From Blepharisma japonicum (lineage: Eukaryota > Ciliophora > Heterotrichea > Heterotrichida > Blepharismidae), in NCBI GenBank assembly GCA_949751835.1, contig CATKHK010000076.1, positions 62,001 through 126,000 on the forward strand: a DNA stretch of 64,000 nucleotides. The letters run 5' to 3'. Positions 1-11,818 of the stretch are shown here, one piece after another. Position 1 is the stretch's first letter, and every line of letters begins with the position of its first letter. The notes beneath the pieces were generated by a model. The model did not search any database. It was not told the DNA's origin and saw only the letters and a list, made by a program, of their open reading frames with translations. A program made the position numbers and the translations under genes.

Positions 1-2701
1 TCTGATCTTATAGGAAAAGATCAATCAAATATTATGAAAGTAAGCTTAACAGGATCAAGCTATAGTTGGTCTAATGTAACAATAGTAGAAGATGAAAATT
101 GAAGCATGATTCCTCGAGACTCTTATGCATTTTTTAGTAACAGCAGCGGTGTTGTTTATATATTTGGAGGCTATAGTTCAAGCTATAATGTAACGATTAT
201 GAACAATTTAATTAAACTTGATCTAACTAGCTCAAAAATCAAATATACAATTTTAAGCTATGAATTTACAAGCCCTAGCCCTAGGAAAAGTCATTCATTG
301 TGTTCCTCTGAAGCGGCATTATACTTATTCGGAGGCCAAAATGGAAATAACTATTATAATGATGTATGGATGCTGGACCCAGAAAATCCGAATTCATGGC
401 AATCAATTCTGACTAATGGTGATATTCCATCTGCAAGATCAGGGCATGCTTCTGATTCTCAAGGCGACATAGTCGTCATATTTGGCGGATATGACGGAAC
501 CTCATATTTGAATGACTTGTATTATTTAAACCTGATAACTAATAGCTGAAGTAAAGTCATCGCAAGCTCTACAGATTTGCCTGCAGGCCGGCTTGAAGCC
601 TGTATGAAGGTTTACTTGCCTTATGTTTTCATTTTTGGAGGAAAAACTGAATCTGGAATTACCAATGACTTGTGGCTATATAATACAGGGACAAATGTTT
701 ATACACTTTTATATGAAGTTGCCTTAGGGAATCGTCCTTTGCCAGTTTACGGGCATACGTGTGAGTTAACAGCTGATATATATGGGAATATCCTTTTTTA
801 TACAATGCTAGGATCAACTGATGGAGAGCAACCTATTGGCAGTGTTGATGTTTATAATATGACTTTGAAACATTGGGTGAATTTGCATCTTGACGAAGGC
901 GGTATCAATGCAAGAGCCAACGCTGCAGTGAAGCTTAATAAATATAACGAAGTTGGTGTCCTAGGTGGACAAGCATGAGGAACAGATCTAATGCCTAGCA
1001 TCTATGTTCTTAATCTAGATACGAATACGATTACTTCTCAAAACTCCATGCAAGACTATTTCTACTCATCTGCATCTACTTACTATAAGAAAAGCTTTTA
1101 TATTCAAGGAGGAGGGTCGGCTGCTGGGGAAGCAATGAGAGCATTTTTGGCACAAAGCAGCTTCATAAAAGTTGAGCTTGCTTGTGATACGTCCACAAAT
1201 ACTTCATGTCACTGGACTTGCAGCCCTGGAACTTATATTCAAAATAATGCTTGTGTGCCATGCCCTGAAGGAACCTATAACCCTACCTATGGCGCCACTT
1301 CTTGCATCAACTGTCCATCAGGAACATTTAATCCTGTAAAAGGTGCGAATACAGCTTATCAATGCTATCCGTGTGATTCAAGTACTTACAATTCATTTGA
1401 AGGCTCAGCTTCATGTCGAGCATGCCCTGTTAATAAATACTGCCCCGTTGGAAGTTCGAATCCTATTGAGACTGACTCATTCAGCACATATTCCTCAACT
1501 CAGCCATCATTATTTGATACCTCTTCTTATAACTCTGACTCTGATGAAGCTGTTAACGCTATGATAATTGCAGTTTGCTTGCTTTTCTTCATTATTTTTA
1601 TTCTATTTCAGTCCATCGCTATTTTTAGGGACAAGCTGGAAGGACTCGATCTCTACAAAGAAGAGCACAACTATCAACTTTTCCAAGTTATGATAAGAGT
1701 TGGCACCAAACTTGGAGGGACTTTTACAATATTTTTCCTGGTTGCTGCAGTTATTTTAATTTGCGATGCATGAATTGTGTATGCCAAAAATAACATATAT
1801 GAAGACAAATCGCTTGTGCCACTTGTAGCTTTGGAAAATGAGCTGACTGATTTCCCTGCAACAGTGAATATCGAAGCTGTTTTGTATAGATATGGAGGAA
1901 ACTGTGTGGATAACGGTAAGTGTGAGTCTTCGCTGCTTAAAACGCTTAATGAGATCTCTTATACTTGGATGGAAATGAAGTGCAGTTTATCTCAAGGAGA
2001 TTGTCACATTTCATTTTCTTTTTTAAACTGTATTATTAATACTGGAGCATATATTGAATTAGACCTGCAGGAAAAGCAGAGCTATACTTCTGCCATAACT
2101 ATCAGTTTGAATTCATCTTCTTCAATTCCGAACCAATTCAGCAGCCTTTCTCAATCACTTCTACCTCAAAAAAATCAGGTTTTCAGAGGAGCTAATCCGA
2201 GTAAATTTTACTTCTCAATGATTCCTTCACTTTTTCGGTCCTATGTGTCTGATTGGCCAAGCAAACTTACAGGCTATCATGTCTCCTACAACACTCCGCC
2301 TGAAGCTGGATCTCAATATGAAATTAAAAAGTAATATTTATCATAGTTTGCCTTTTACTTCAAACTTAAAGCTGATGATAATGCTAAACAGAGATTTAAA
2401 TAGTGTGTATACACAAAGGTTCGAAAAGCAAGGTTGGTTCACTGTGCTAAGCGCACTTTTAGGATCAGTCTTTGGAGCCATGGGAGCTGTGAGTGGGGTG
2501 ATGAGGGTCGTGGAAAAAAATTATAAAAGTTGAAAAGCAGCCAGGGAAACCAAAATGACAGGGGAGGATATTATAGAAAGAGGCGACATAATTCAAGATA
2601 TGCTGAATTTATATGATAAAGGTGAAGGAATGCCTAATCCAACAAAATATGATAATACAAAAACTGAATCAGCAGACATGGAACTCAAGCTTATGATATA
2701 G
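1..2701 (+). CDS. Kelch-repeat, Cys-rich multipass membrane protein (5' partial)
   Basis: The open frame enters from the window's left edge, so the N-terminus is missing; 894 residues are visible, ending at TAG 2699-2701. Five in-frame TGA codons read as Trp. The first ~330 residues carry kelch-type blades (repeated FGG followed by NDLW/NDVW/NDLY, e.g. IFGGYDGTSYLNDLY). Around residues 400-480 is a Cys-rich segment of the ephrin-receptor-like/GCC2-GCC3 kind (CPEGTYNP...CINCPSGTFNP). Hydrophobic segments lie near residues 518-540, 573-595 and 808-830. A 16-nt intron at 2331-2346 joins the frame to a short C-terminal tail. Large kelch plus Cys-rich membrane proteins are common in ciliates and are probably surface proteins. 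Specific function is unknown. Family call is firm, role is inference. Confidence 0.85.
2331..2346 (+). other. 16-nt intron
   Basis: GTAATATTTATCATAG, phase 2. Without removal the frame stops at a TAA inside it; with removal the frame continues 118 codons through another hydrophobic segment to TAG. Confidence 0.85.
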
Positions 2702-2759
2702 TGAAAGCTAATAATAGAATTAATGAGTAATTTAAATTCAAAAAATATAAGCAATATAA

Positions 2760-4139
2760 ATGGAATTTCTGCATCCAGAGCATTCTCCTCAGAAAATAGT
2801 CCCACTTTTACGTATCCTTCAATCTTTTTCTCTTCAGCAACACGCTCAAAAACTCATGGAGCTTGGCTATGCGTATGATCTCAAAATTCTGGCAACCTCC
2901 ACAAAAGAGCAAATCCAAAATATCACTGAACGTTTAAATCTAACTCCAGCTGATGCGATGAAATTCAATGACATGATTGAAATAATGCGCTTTTTGATGC
3001 CAGAAAACACAAGAACCCACAAGCGCAGCACATCAACTATAAAAGGTGCAGAAGAATCCCATAAGCGAGAGAGGCGAAACTCATTTGCTGAACAAAAAGA
3101 AAGCGAGGATCAACGCGAAGACTATGGAAAGCTAACTAATATGATAGAACAATATAATGATAAAATTGACCAAGAACGAAAAGAAGAAGAAAAGCAAATC
3201 AAGCTCAAAAGAGAATTGGAAGAAGCCAAAAATAAAATAAATAAGCTCACAAATGAGCTAAACCAGCAAAAAGAAGCACTCAGCAAGAAGCCACAAGCCG
3301 CAGACTCAGTGGGAAATGATCCATTGCCTACTATTGATATTCGAAGAAAAGAAGTAGGAGTTTCATATGATTCTTTTCGAATGAGATCAACCCTAGCACA
3401 TCTAGATATTGAAGAAATGTGTAGATGCCTGTCAAAAGCATTGAGGCTGCATATAGAACATTCTTTGGAGATCTCTCGAAGCCGTGAGGATATTTCCCCA
3501 CTGAAGCTTTCAATAAGTTCGCTTCCAAATTTCTTTCAAGAATTGAATGTCCCAGAAGACAATTCCAGGATTGACGAAGGACCTAAAGTTCCTGGCGCTG
3601 TAATAGCCCTGTTCAGACAAGAGTTTGACGACCCTCAGGCCCAATCTAAGCGTGCACCCTTAGAAAAAGATATTTATTACTTTTGCAAGAATATCATTTT
3701 TAGGTCAAAAATGGAAAAAGAATGCTCAATAATTTCTTTGATATACATTGAAAGAATGATAAATAAGTCTGGACTGTATGTGAATGAGAAAAATTGGAAA
3801 AAATTAATATTAATTTCTCTGATTATTGCAAGTAAAGTGTGGGATGACGAGTCATATGAAAACATTCACTTTGCAAAAGTTTTCACAAAATTCAGTTTGA
3901 AAGAAATCAATTCTATGGAAAGGCTCTTCCTGACCCTTGTAGATTATGATGTAGGGATTAAAAAAAGCGAATATGCAAAATATTACTTCATTTTGAGAAC
4001 TTATGCAGAGAAAAATAGAAGAAGCTTCCCTCTCAAGGCATTGGACGTTGATACAGTAAGGAAATTGCAAACTAATGCAAACCGCGCTGAGGAAAGATTC
4101 AAGAATATTCATTCAGAGTCTTTATTTAAAACAGCTTAG
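2760..4139 (+). CDS. Cyclin Y-like protein
   Basis: 459 residues, ATG to TAG, no TGA needed. Residues ~300-435 form a cyclin box of the cyclin Y (CCNY) type: a CCNY-like core KLILISLIIASKVWDDES, then an FLTLVDYDVGI segment and SEYAKYYFILRTYAE, which match the CCNY family better than mitotic or PHO80 cyclins. CCNY proteins bind and activate membrane CDKs (CDK14/16 type). Residues 1-80 look like a small helical, SAM-like bundle (LHPEHSPQKIVPLLRILQSF); residues ~95-185 are charged coiled coil. The start lies 58 nt after the stop of the gene before, and a small gene follows 21 nt after the stop. The CDK partner is not visible here. The N-terminal domain assignment is tentative. Confidence 0.85.
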   Translation: MEFLHPEHSPQKIVPLLRILQSFSLQQHAQKLMELGYAYDLKILATSTKEQIQNITERLNLTPADAMKFNDMIEIMRFLMPENTRTHKRSTSTIKGAEESHKRERRNSFAEQKESEDQREDYGKLTNMIEQYNDKIDQERKEEEKQIKLKRELEEAKNKINKLTNELNQQKEALSKKPQAADSVGNDPLPTIDIRRKEVGVSYDSFRMRSTLAHLDIEEMCRCLSKALRLHIEHSLEISRSREDISPLKLSISSLPNFFQELNVPEDNSRIDEGPKVPGAVIALFRQEFDDPQAQSKRAPLEKDIYYFCKNIIFRSKMEKECSIISLIYIERMINKSGLYVNEKNWKKLILISLIIASKVWDDESYENIHFAKVFTKFSLKEINSMERLFLTLVDYDVGIKKSEYAKYYFILRTYAEKNRRSFPLKALDVDTVRKLQTNANRAEERFKNIHSESLFKTA

Positions 4140-4160
4140 TTTAATTCATAGCTTATATAA

Positions 4161-4457
4161 ATGTCTGACGAAAGGCTAGATAAGCAAGCGAAAATAGAGA
4201 TAAGGGAAAAAGTTAAAAGAGATATAGCTGAAGAGGATAGGAAGGTAAGAAAGCAGCTCAAAAAAGAATATTGGAAAGAAGTGAGGTATGTCACATATTT
4301 AAAATCAAAGGAATATGGGTTATATGCAGCAGGAATAAGCCTAGCTATGGTGCCTCTACTAAGATCAGTGGCAATTTTTCCGGTTGCAATGACAGGGTAT
4401 GTAGGTGTCCAAGCCATCAATGCATGGTGGAGTGTACCAAAACCTTCTGGTGTTTAA
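4161..4457 (+). CDS. Small membrane protein, unknown
   Basis: 98 residues, ATG to TAA. The first half is highly charged (MSDERLDKQAKIEIREKV then many Lys/Glu); the second half has one or two hydrophobic stretches (LYAAGISLAMVPLLRSVAIF and VAMTGYVGVQAINAWW). It starts 21 nt downstream of the cyclin Y-like gene, on the same strand. The layout of a charged amphipathic N-terminus followed by a hydrophobic hairpin would suit a small mitochondrial or ER membrane protein, but I do not recognise a family. Confidence 0.6.
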   Translation: MSDERLDKQAKIEIREKVKRDIAEEDRKVRKQLKKEYWKEVRYVTYLKSKEYGLYAAGISLAMVPLLRSVAIFPVAMTGYVGVQAINAWWSVPKPSGV

Positions 4458-4835
4458 TCTTAATGCAGCTAAATAAGTGAGCTTGCAGCTTTTATGATAA
4501 GTAATCCAATAGTTATAGCAAACACAACACCGAGTTCATAATACACTTTTTAGCTATTAATTAGCTAATCACCTTTTCATTTAATATAATTAAATTTCAT
4601 TCTTTCATAAGCTTAACAAGTAGAATGATTTACCTTAATTTTCTAATAATAAAAAATTATATTGCTCAATCAAGATTAGTATTTTTCTTTTGACAAAAGT
4701 AACATTTATAAATATTACAAGCTTATATATTATAAAGCCATTTCATCTTCTCAAACAAATATTATGAAAATTAATTTTTCCTCTAAATGAATATCCTTAT
4801 TATTAAATTACAGTAAAAATGTTGCTTATATTTAA
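4458..4835. other. Intergenic, AT-rich
   Basis: No coding frame or RNA gene seen. Very AT-rich; presumably holds the 3' end of the small gene and the promoter of the K+ channel. Confidence 0.6.
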
Positions 4836-7820
4836 ATGAGTATAATTAGCACACGGATTAAGCGAGTAAATGAAGAAGCAGAAGACAGATTGAGAAGGGT
4901 ATGAGATGAAATAGAAAAATATCAATTAAAAGGTCCATTTATTGATCCCTACACATGTGAAGTACTTAACAATTGTAATGCTCCCGAAAAGATCATTAAA
5001 TCTTATAAAAAACATATAAAGCATATGAGGAAAGAGTTTACAATAAAAAGTGCAAAATACAAATACATGAAAAAAGTGCTCGGACTATTTGGAGCTGGCT
5101 TTGATATTTGCCTAACAATTTTCGCATGTATTTTATATATTTTGGAAACCTATTATGATGATAATTATCACTCAGATTTTCGGATTCTAGACTTGATTAT
5201 AGTAAGCTTTTTTTTAGCTGATTGGATTTATAGATTCTTTTATACACAAAGAAAATATGATTTTGTCGTTTCATCAGCAACATTAATTGATGCGTTAACG
5301 ATTATCCCTATTTATGCAGATTTAATTTTTGGAACTTTATCAAGCAGTTTTAATTTTTTCAGAATTTTGAGAGTACTAAGAATTATTCGATTTACCCAAG
5401 CTTTTAAAGTCCTTCGGGGAGACTACGAAGATAATGAAATAGAAGTTTTATCTTCAACCACTGGGTTTTCAGCTGTTGTAAAGCAGCTTTCAATTCTGGT
5501 TGTCACGCTTTTTAGTGTGTTATTTATAGGTGCAGGGCTTTTAAATGCTCTAAATGCAACTAATAAAAATTCATTTTATGTGAACAAAGGAGATTTTGAT
5601 TTTCTGACAGCTTTTTACTATACTATTGTGACTACTGCAACAGTAGGATATGGAGATGTCTATCCTATCGCAACTAGTTCAAGAATCATTGTTGTGCTTA
5701 TGATTTTAACAATGCTCTATGTAATTAGTGATCAACTGTCTAAGCTATCACAGCTGGTTGGGAATTATTCGAAATATGACACAAAGTATAATTTAGCTGA
5801 TCATATAATTGTAATGGGATATTATACTCCTGCAAGCTTGTCAAGGTTCTTGAGCCAATTCTATCATTTGGACCATGGAAAAACAAAGAACAATTGTGTA
5901 GTTATTGGAAATGGCTATCCAAATGAAGAATTGCTGAAATTATTTAAAGGAAAATATAAAGGGAAAGTCAAATATCTTGAAGGGGATCCAGTGCTTCCAA
6001 TAACATTAGAAAAAGCTAATGCATATATGGCGGATTCAATTTTTATTCTTACTAATCAGCATGATAAGCATCCTGAAAGCAAAGATATCAGTGCAATCAT
6101 GATAACTAAAATGGCTCAGCATTTTTCACCTTATACTCAGACCTATTTGCAATTAGTAAGGCCATTTCCTGACACAATAGCAAAATTTGCACCATGGCAC
6201 ACTGTTTTATCAATCCAAAATATTAAAATGAGCATTTTAGGGCTCTCGGTTTATAACCAAGGATTTTCGACTCTTATAACTTCGCTTTATACAACTAATG
6301 ATCTTAAGCTCCCCAACCATTTTAATTATGACTGACTTTTACTTGCAGCTCAAGGGCTCAGCCAAGAAATTTACTGTGTGGCAGCTCCAAAAGAATTTGC
6401 AAATAAGCCGTTTATAGATATAGTAAAAGAAGTTTATTTAAATTCACATGGCGTTCTAGTGTTTGGAGTTAAAGCATCAAACACCAAATCTGGAAATAAA
6501 TTGGTATTAATAAATCCTTGCCAATATACAGTTCAGTTTGGAGACAAGCTTTTTGTAATAGCAGAAGACCAAGAAACAGCTGATAAGTTATCTACATATG
6601 TCTCTACTCCTAATGATGAAAAAAGTCCAAATCGCCTTCAGTCAACCCAGAGCCATGTTGAGCAAGCTTTTATTAAGGCTCAACAAATAAATAACTCGTA
6701 TCAATGCAACCTTACAAAGGGAAGAATTTATCATTTATGAAAAGATGATTTAAATGGGGAAATTTCGAATCACATCATTATATTTGGAGAAATTGAAGGG
6801 CTCTCTACTCTAATCAGAGCCTTAAGATCTTATTCACTACAGCCAATTTGCTTTGTCAATGAAGCAGATCCTTCTAGCGAATGAATAAAACTTGCTGAAC
6901 AATATCAAAATCTTTTCTTCTTCAAGGGTAGCTTAAGAAGCCACCAAGAAATGTACAAATCAGCTGTTTGTGAATGCAAAGCTGTTATAATCTTAGCATC
7001 TGCTAATAAAAACGATTTTTCTCCAGATTCTGATGCAATTTTGGTTTCAAGGTTGATTGAAATGAGCTTTCCACATATAAATGTTTATGTCGAACTTTCA
7101 GATGAGGCTTATATAAGATTCTTAGGGAACCGGCCCAAAGGTAAGTGTCAAGAATTGCCACATCTGCTATGACCTCAGCATTTATCAGGAAAATGCTTTT
7201 TTTCATGTTATTTGGACTCCTTGATATGCCAAATCTACTACAATCAAGACTTGATTGACATATTGAGTAAGGTTACAGCAATAGATCAACTAGAAGGAGA
7301 AATTTTAGAAAATTCAAAAATCCATACAATTAAAATACCATCAATTTATTTTTCTGAAAGTATTCCTACTTATAAAATCTTATTTTTTGATTTTTTATCC
7401 ATGCAATTTCCAATTATTCCTATTGGAGTAATGTCAAGAAAGATCCAGCAGCACGATTACAGGCCAAATGAAGCTATCTTAATCAATCCGCTCCCCTCAA
7501 CAGTGTTGAACCCTAATGACTCTATCATTTGTATAGGAAACATTCACAATGAGTCCAGAAGAACTTCCAAAAGAACTCTTGCAAGTTCTTCATATGAATC
7601 TTCAGAGGCCGCAAACCGAATTTCTAGCATTTCTACAGAGTCTGATATTTCTGAAGACCTTGATGCAATGGCCTCAATTTTATCTTCTTTGAAATCTCGC
7701 ATAACTTCTCGTTCAAAGCTATCTGCGAAGATCGACAAGAAAAATGAATTAATACAGAATTTAAATAAAGAAGTAGAGGAATTGAAAGAAGAGCTTTCAA
7801 ATCAAGACACTTTATATTAA
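4836..7820 (+). CDS. BK/SLO-type Ca2+-activated K+ channel alpha subunit
   Basis: 994 residues, ATG 4836 to TAA 7818-7820. In-frame TGA Trp codons occur near 4905, 6333, 6738, 6882 and 7170. A six-helix voltage-sensor/pore unit: S1 from residue ~80 (FDICLTIFACILYIL), an Arg-rich S4 (FFRILRVLRIIRF, ~175), pore helix and filter TIVTTATVGYGDVYP (~265-277), then S6. From residue ~320 two RCK-type nucleotide-fold domains follow (DHIIVMGYYTP; later NHIIIFGEIEG), as in SLO channels, which are gated by Ca2+ or other cytosolic ions. The C-terminal ~100 residues are Ser-rich then coiled coil. The first Met is supported by an open 63-codon extension before the next Met. The stop lies 1 nt from the stop of the opposite-strand gene. 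Plasma or ciliary membrane location is inferred. Confidence 0.9.
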
Positions 7821-7821
7821 T

Positions 7822-10128
7822 CTATAATTTTCGTAACCCTAAAAACCCTTCAACTTCTAAATCTCCTGAATAGACTATAGATATGCGAGCTCTCGCTGGC
7901 AAAGCTATAAAGTCTTTTATGGTATATCCGATAATATTGCCGTCTGGATGCCTTCCCCAGATTTTTCCTTCGTTTTGGCATTCAGTCAGCACAGGCTGGC
8001 CGTTAACCAGTAGTTGTACAATTGGTCTGACTCTGCTGAAAAACCCGTAAATTACTTCATAAAGTCCTGGGGCTATGGTCAAAACGCTGGTCTTTTCTTT
8101 TTCCCATAAGAAATTGTCAGGACATGTATTGACACTTTGAATTTCCCAAGGTATTGAATTTCCAGCTCTAAGGTCACCAGATTTTCATATTCATCTTGCT
8201 ACACAATTTTCTGCACATAGTAGTTCATTAAGAATTGACTGCTCATTGATATGGACATTAAGTTCATCATTTGTAGCTTTAGAGTCTAATTCTCTATGGA
8301 TTCCTTGGACAATTTTATTTACTTCATCAGAATTTGCCTTGAGGTCCAATAGAGAATAAATTTCCTTTATGTTAGAACGAGCCACAAACTCTTTGCTAAT
8401 ATGATCTATAACTTTTTGAAGGTCTCTGATCTTGGAATCCAAATCTATTCCTTGGGATCGCGAGTAGGTTTTCAATGACTCTAAATCTTCAGATTTTATT
8501 TTTTGAAGCAAATTCTCTGATTTTTCATACACAAAAGAGCTTACATCATTTAAAGAAGCCTTTTTGCCAATAGTAGCTGCAAGGTCTCTTTCCTTACGGA
8601 GAATCAAGTTAGTTACTTCATCTTTGTTGTCTCTAATTTCTCTAATGGATTCTTTGTAGAGCTTATCAAGAGACTCTTGAAGTTGTTTAACATCAGCTTT
8701 TGACTCAAGATATTTCAAAGTTTCAGCTTTATCTGTCTTTCTGGCATGCAATTCTTCCACATCTCTTTGGACAGCAGCTATTTCATGTCTGAGGACTTTA
8801 ATATCTTCATTTTTAATAGAAGCTAGTACGTTTTGTACATATTTCATGCTTTCATCAAGATCAGCTTTACCTTGACTGCTTGAAGTTTGAGAAATTGCCT
8901 TTACTTTTCCAATTTCTTCTTCCAGAATTTTCCCATTCATTCCAAGTTTTTCAGTTTTATCGGTAAAATATTCTTCAATCCTGCGGCTCTCATACTTAAG
9001 CTGCGATTGAAGACCATTTATTAAGTCCAAAACTTCTGCTTTAAGGCTCCCCAATGCTGCTCCAACGTTTTCTGAATCAGATTTTTTCCCAACCAATTGG
9101 CTCAGCTTATCAAAATCTCTGACGTCGCTTTTCCTTGCCAAAGCAGCTGAAATGCTTGCCTGCATTTTATCATATTCTGTTTTCAGGTTGCTCAAATATT
9201 GCTCTACCTCTAAGAACTTTTGGCTTGTTTTTGACTCTGTATCTTTTTTAGAGCTGCTAAGGCTTCCTAATACTCCGTCAATTTCTGTTTTTTCAGCTTT
9301 TTTCGAAAGCTCATAGGTGATGAATTTAGTGATTTCAGCTCTGTCTCCTTTTAGCTCAACTTCTCTTGCTAATAAATCAAAGTTGCTGATGTCTGCTTTC
9401 GTATCTACAACCCTTTCTAAATTTTTCAGCTCAATGAGTTCTGCCTTTTTACTTAGCAGTGCGTCAACATCAACTCTATTAGCTTTCCTGTGCAGAGCAT
9501 TAGCAACAGACTCTTTATTGGCTTTTTCTTGTAGTGCTTCATTTACATCTGAAATATTTGCTTTGATTTCCAGTTGTTTTTCGATATTTTGGATATCTCT
9601 AACATTAGCACACTGCTGAAGCTTTCTATACGTTTCTTCATGCATTTCTTCCATTGCAGCACGCAATGCTCTGACTTCTGACTGAATTTCTCTTAAATCA
9701 GCCTTGGCGTCGAGTGCAGTTCTAAGCTCTTCATAGCTTACTTTATTGCCTAGCAAGTATTGAAGATCACTGCGCGAGACCTTGTCCTCCACCAAAGGAT
9801 AAACATCATCAAGGGTCGCTTTTGAGTCCAAAGAACTGCGCAGTTCCGAAAAAGTGCGAGATATATCAGAAATATTGGCTTTCATAGCCAGTCCTGAATT
9901 TAGCTCAGCTTTCGATGCTTTTGAAGGCATCTGAAGTTCAAGATCCTTAATGCTGCCACCTTGGGATTTAACTACATCTGATAATGCTTTGAAAGTCAGT
10001 CTTATGATGTCTTGAACACTTCGTCACTCATTAAGGCCGCTCAGTAAATCGTCAACAATCATCGGTGAATATGTCTCAGTCTCAATTCTTGACCGAGAAA
10101 GTGGGTAATCTCTTGTTGGACTACTCAT
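7822..10128 (-). CDS. Long coiled-coil protein with C-terminal globular domain
   Basis: 768 residues on the minus strand, from ATG 10128 to TAG 7824-7822, through TGA Trp codons including one at ~10022 and one near 8188. Residues ~60-640 are almost wholly coiled coil with a recurring motif of the form K-A-(D/N)-x-x-(D/E)-(L/V) (KADLREIQ, KANISDVNE, RKANRVDVD, KADVKQLQ), spaced irregularly. The last ~120 residues change character: Gly/Pro-containing, beta-rich (TIAPGLYEVIYGFFSRVRP, VQLLVNGQPVL, SIVYSGDLEVEGFLGLRKL), reminiscent of a C1q/TNF-like sandwich. Such rods with a C-terminal head are common among ciliate cytoskeleton or basal-body proteins, but no named orthologue is claimed. Confidence 0.8.
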
Positions 10129-10173
10129 CCGTTAGTAATTTAAATATGGAAATGAATTAGCATAAATTAAAAT

Positions 10174-11223
10174 TTATGATTTCACCAAAAAGGCTTGCAT
10201 ACATGACTGAGTCCCTTTTTTGCACCCAAGTATTTGTGTTGGCTTTAGTCTTGGCTCTGGGTCAGTTATAGCGACTATTTGGTCTTCTACCACGTCTTCG
10301 GTGACGAGGTAGCCTTTGTCATTTATGAATGTCTTTGAAACCACTGTTTTTACGTGCTTTATTCTTGGACCTTCTGGCATTGGAATTGGTGTTGGCTGCT
10401 GCAGCTCCAGTTTTACTTTTTTATTGTCTTTTTCTTCAATTTTTAGCTTCCTCTTTAGTGATGTTTCGAGTTTTGGCTCTTCGTCAATGTCCATTCGGTC
10501 TTCTTCTTCAGCTGTATAAATACTGCTTGATAAAATCTCATTAAGTCCACTTTTCTTTTTTTGCTTTGGCTTGGGCTCTTCTTTAGGGATTTGCTCAATG
10601 ATTTCTTGGTTTTCTTGGGCTTTGGGGAAAACGATTTTATTCTGGACTGGCTGAGGAGGCTTGATTATTTTTTCTGGGGTTTCAAAATTTTGAGGGGCCT
10701 TTGCGAATGAAATTTGGCTTTGGGAAGGACCTTTAAGGATGTTTGGCTTAATTTGGTCATTTGGTTTATTTTTTTCAGAATTAAGATTTACTGTTGTTAA
10801 TGCTTTTTCTGCAGGCTTTTCTATTACTACTGGAGATACTTGTGCTTCTGTATTTATGCTTGGTTTTTCAAACTCTCTTCTAACTTGTAGATAAGGGCCA
10901 ATTTTGCATGGCGGATAAACAAGATTTGGAGATCTCATTGCAGTTCTTTGCTGAGAATATTCTATATTAAAAGAGCTTTGATGAGGACTTGGCTGAGAAA
11001 TAGCAAATAATGTGGCACCATCAGTGCTTGATGGATTTTTTACTAATTTTACTCCTGATGGGTCGTAAATAGAATAAATTGCAGATATTTCAGGGAATTG
11101 AAGCATTTCTAATAATAAGCTTGAAGCAATATCAATACTTATATTGAGTGCCTTGGCTGCTGCGCTTACAGATAAAAACCCGCGCTCTGTGAAGAGTTGA
11201 TAAAGATATTGCCGGTTTTCCAT
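10174..11223 (-). CDS. POLD3: DNA polymerase delta subunit 3 (POLD3/Cdc27)
   Basis: 349 residues, ATG 11223 to TAA, uninterrupted. The N-terminal ~60 residues are a winged-helix-like module (QYLYQLFTERGFLSVSAAAK, then ALNISIDIASSLLLEML), as in Cdc27/p66. The middle is low-complexity, Lys/Pro/Glu-rich. Near the C-terminus is the conserved Cdc27 motif (TFINDKGYLVTEDVVEDQ), and the extreme C-terminus carries a PCNA-interacting box QSCMQAFL. The order helix domain, disordered linker, DKGYLVTE motif, PIP box is diagnostic. The subunit tethers polymerase delta to PCNA in the nucleus. It lies 45 nt upstream of the coiled-coil gene on the same strand. Confidence 0.85.
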   Translation of the reverse strand: MENRQYLYQLFTERGFLSVSAAAKALNISIDIASSLLLEMLQFPEISAIYSIYDPSGVKLVKNPSSTDGATLFAISQPSPHQSSFNIEYSQQRTAMRSPNLVYPPCKIGPYLQVRREFEKPSINTEAQVSPVVIEKPAEKALTTVNLNSEKNKPNDQIKPNILKGPSQSQISFAKAPQNFETPEKIIKPPQPVQNKIVFPKAQENQEIIEQIPKEEPKPKQKKKSGLNEILSSSIYTAEEEDRMDIDEEPKLETSLKRKLKIEEKDNKKVKLELQQPTPIPMPEGPRIKHVKTVVSKTFINDKGYLVTEDVVEDQIVAITDPEPRLKPTQILGCKKGTQSCMQAFLVKS

Positions 11224-11509
11224 ATTTCGGGGATTCTAATTATTTTCTAACTTAAAATTGTTATAATTTTCTTCCTCTATAAGTATTGTGATTTTAAAAA
11301 TATAATTATTTATTCAGGATCATCTTTATAGAAAATTAAAGTCAGCTTAATTTAATAATTTATTGAGTTTCAATATATATAATTTGAGATAAGTTTGTTT
11401 AAAAATATAATAAAATCTATGCAAAAAATTGTAAATTCCAATGGCTGCTGCATGATTATACTATTTTTGATAAATTTCACCAAAATGTAACTAATATTTA
11501 ATAGATATT

Positions 11510-11743
11510 ATGAATTTACTCTGCGATTGCTGCTCAAGATCACATAAAACACCGAGAAATGAAGATATTTCGATAAATTCTTTACCTATCAATTACAGAG
11601 GTTGGTTGAATTCAAAATACGAGTCCCCTCAGGTTGAAAAAATGAAGAAGTCAATAATGAGGAATCGTGATAATAACAGGAGTTTAAAATTACCCAAAAC
11701 TCATGGCTTTGGGGTTGGTGAATACGAGTCTGTCGATGTTTAA
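11510..11743 (+). CDS. Small Cys-headed protein, unknown
   Basis: 77 residues, ATG to TAA. Begins MNLLCDCCSRSHK, a Cys cluster of the kind often palmitoylated, followed by a basic, disordered-looking tail with Tyr/Gly near the end (HGFGVGEYESV). No family recognised. The ~285 nt before it (11224-11509) hold nothing I can identify. Could be a chance frame, but composition and codon use look normal for this genome. Confidence 0.5.
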   Translation: MNLLCDCCSRSHKTPRNEDISINSLPINYRGWLNSKYESPQVEKMKKSIMRNRDNNRSLKLPKTHGFGVGEYESVDV

Positions 11744-11818
11744 AAGATTATTCCAATTCGTTTAATTATTTTATCGTAAATTCTTACTTAAAACTCTTGA
11801 TAGCCTTAAATTAGTAAA

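Noticed and set aside
1445-1470. tRNA-like B-box (GGAAGTTCGAATCC)
   Set aside because: It lies inside the coding sequence of the kelch/Cys-rich protein and has no matching A-box or cloverleaf.
1912-1932. Possible intron starting GTAAGTGTG in the kelch gene
   Set aside because: No AG at 15 or 16 nt, and the frame reads sensibly through it (Cys-containing segment).
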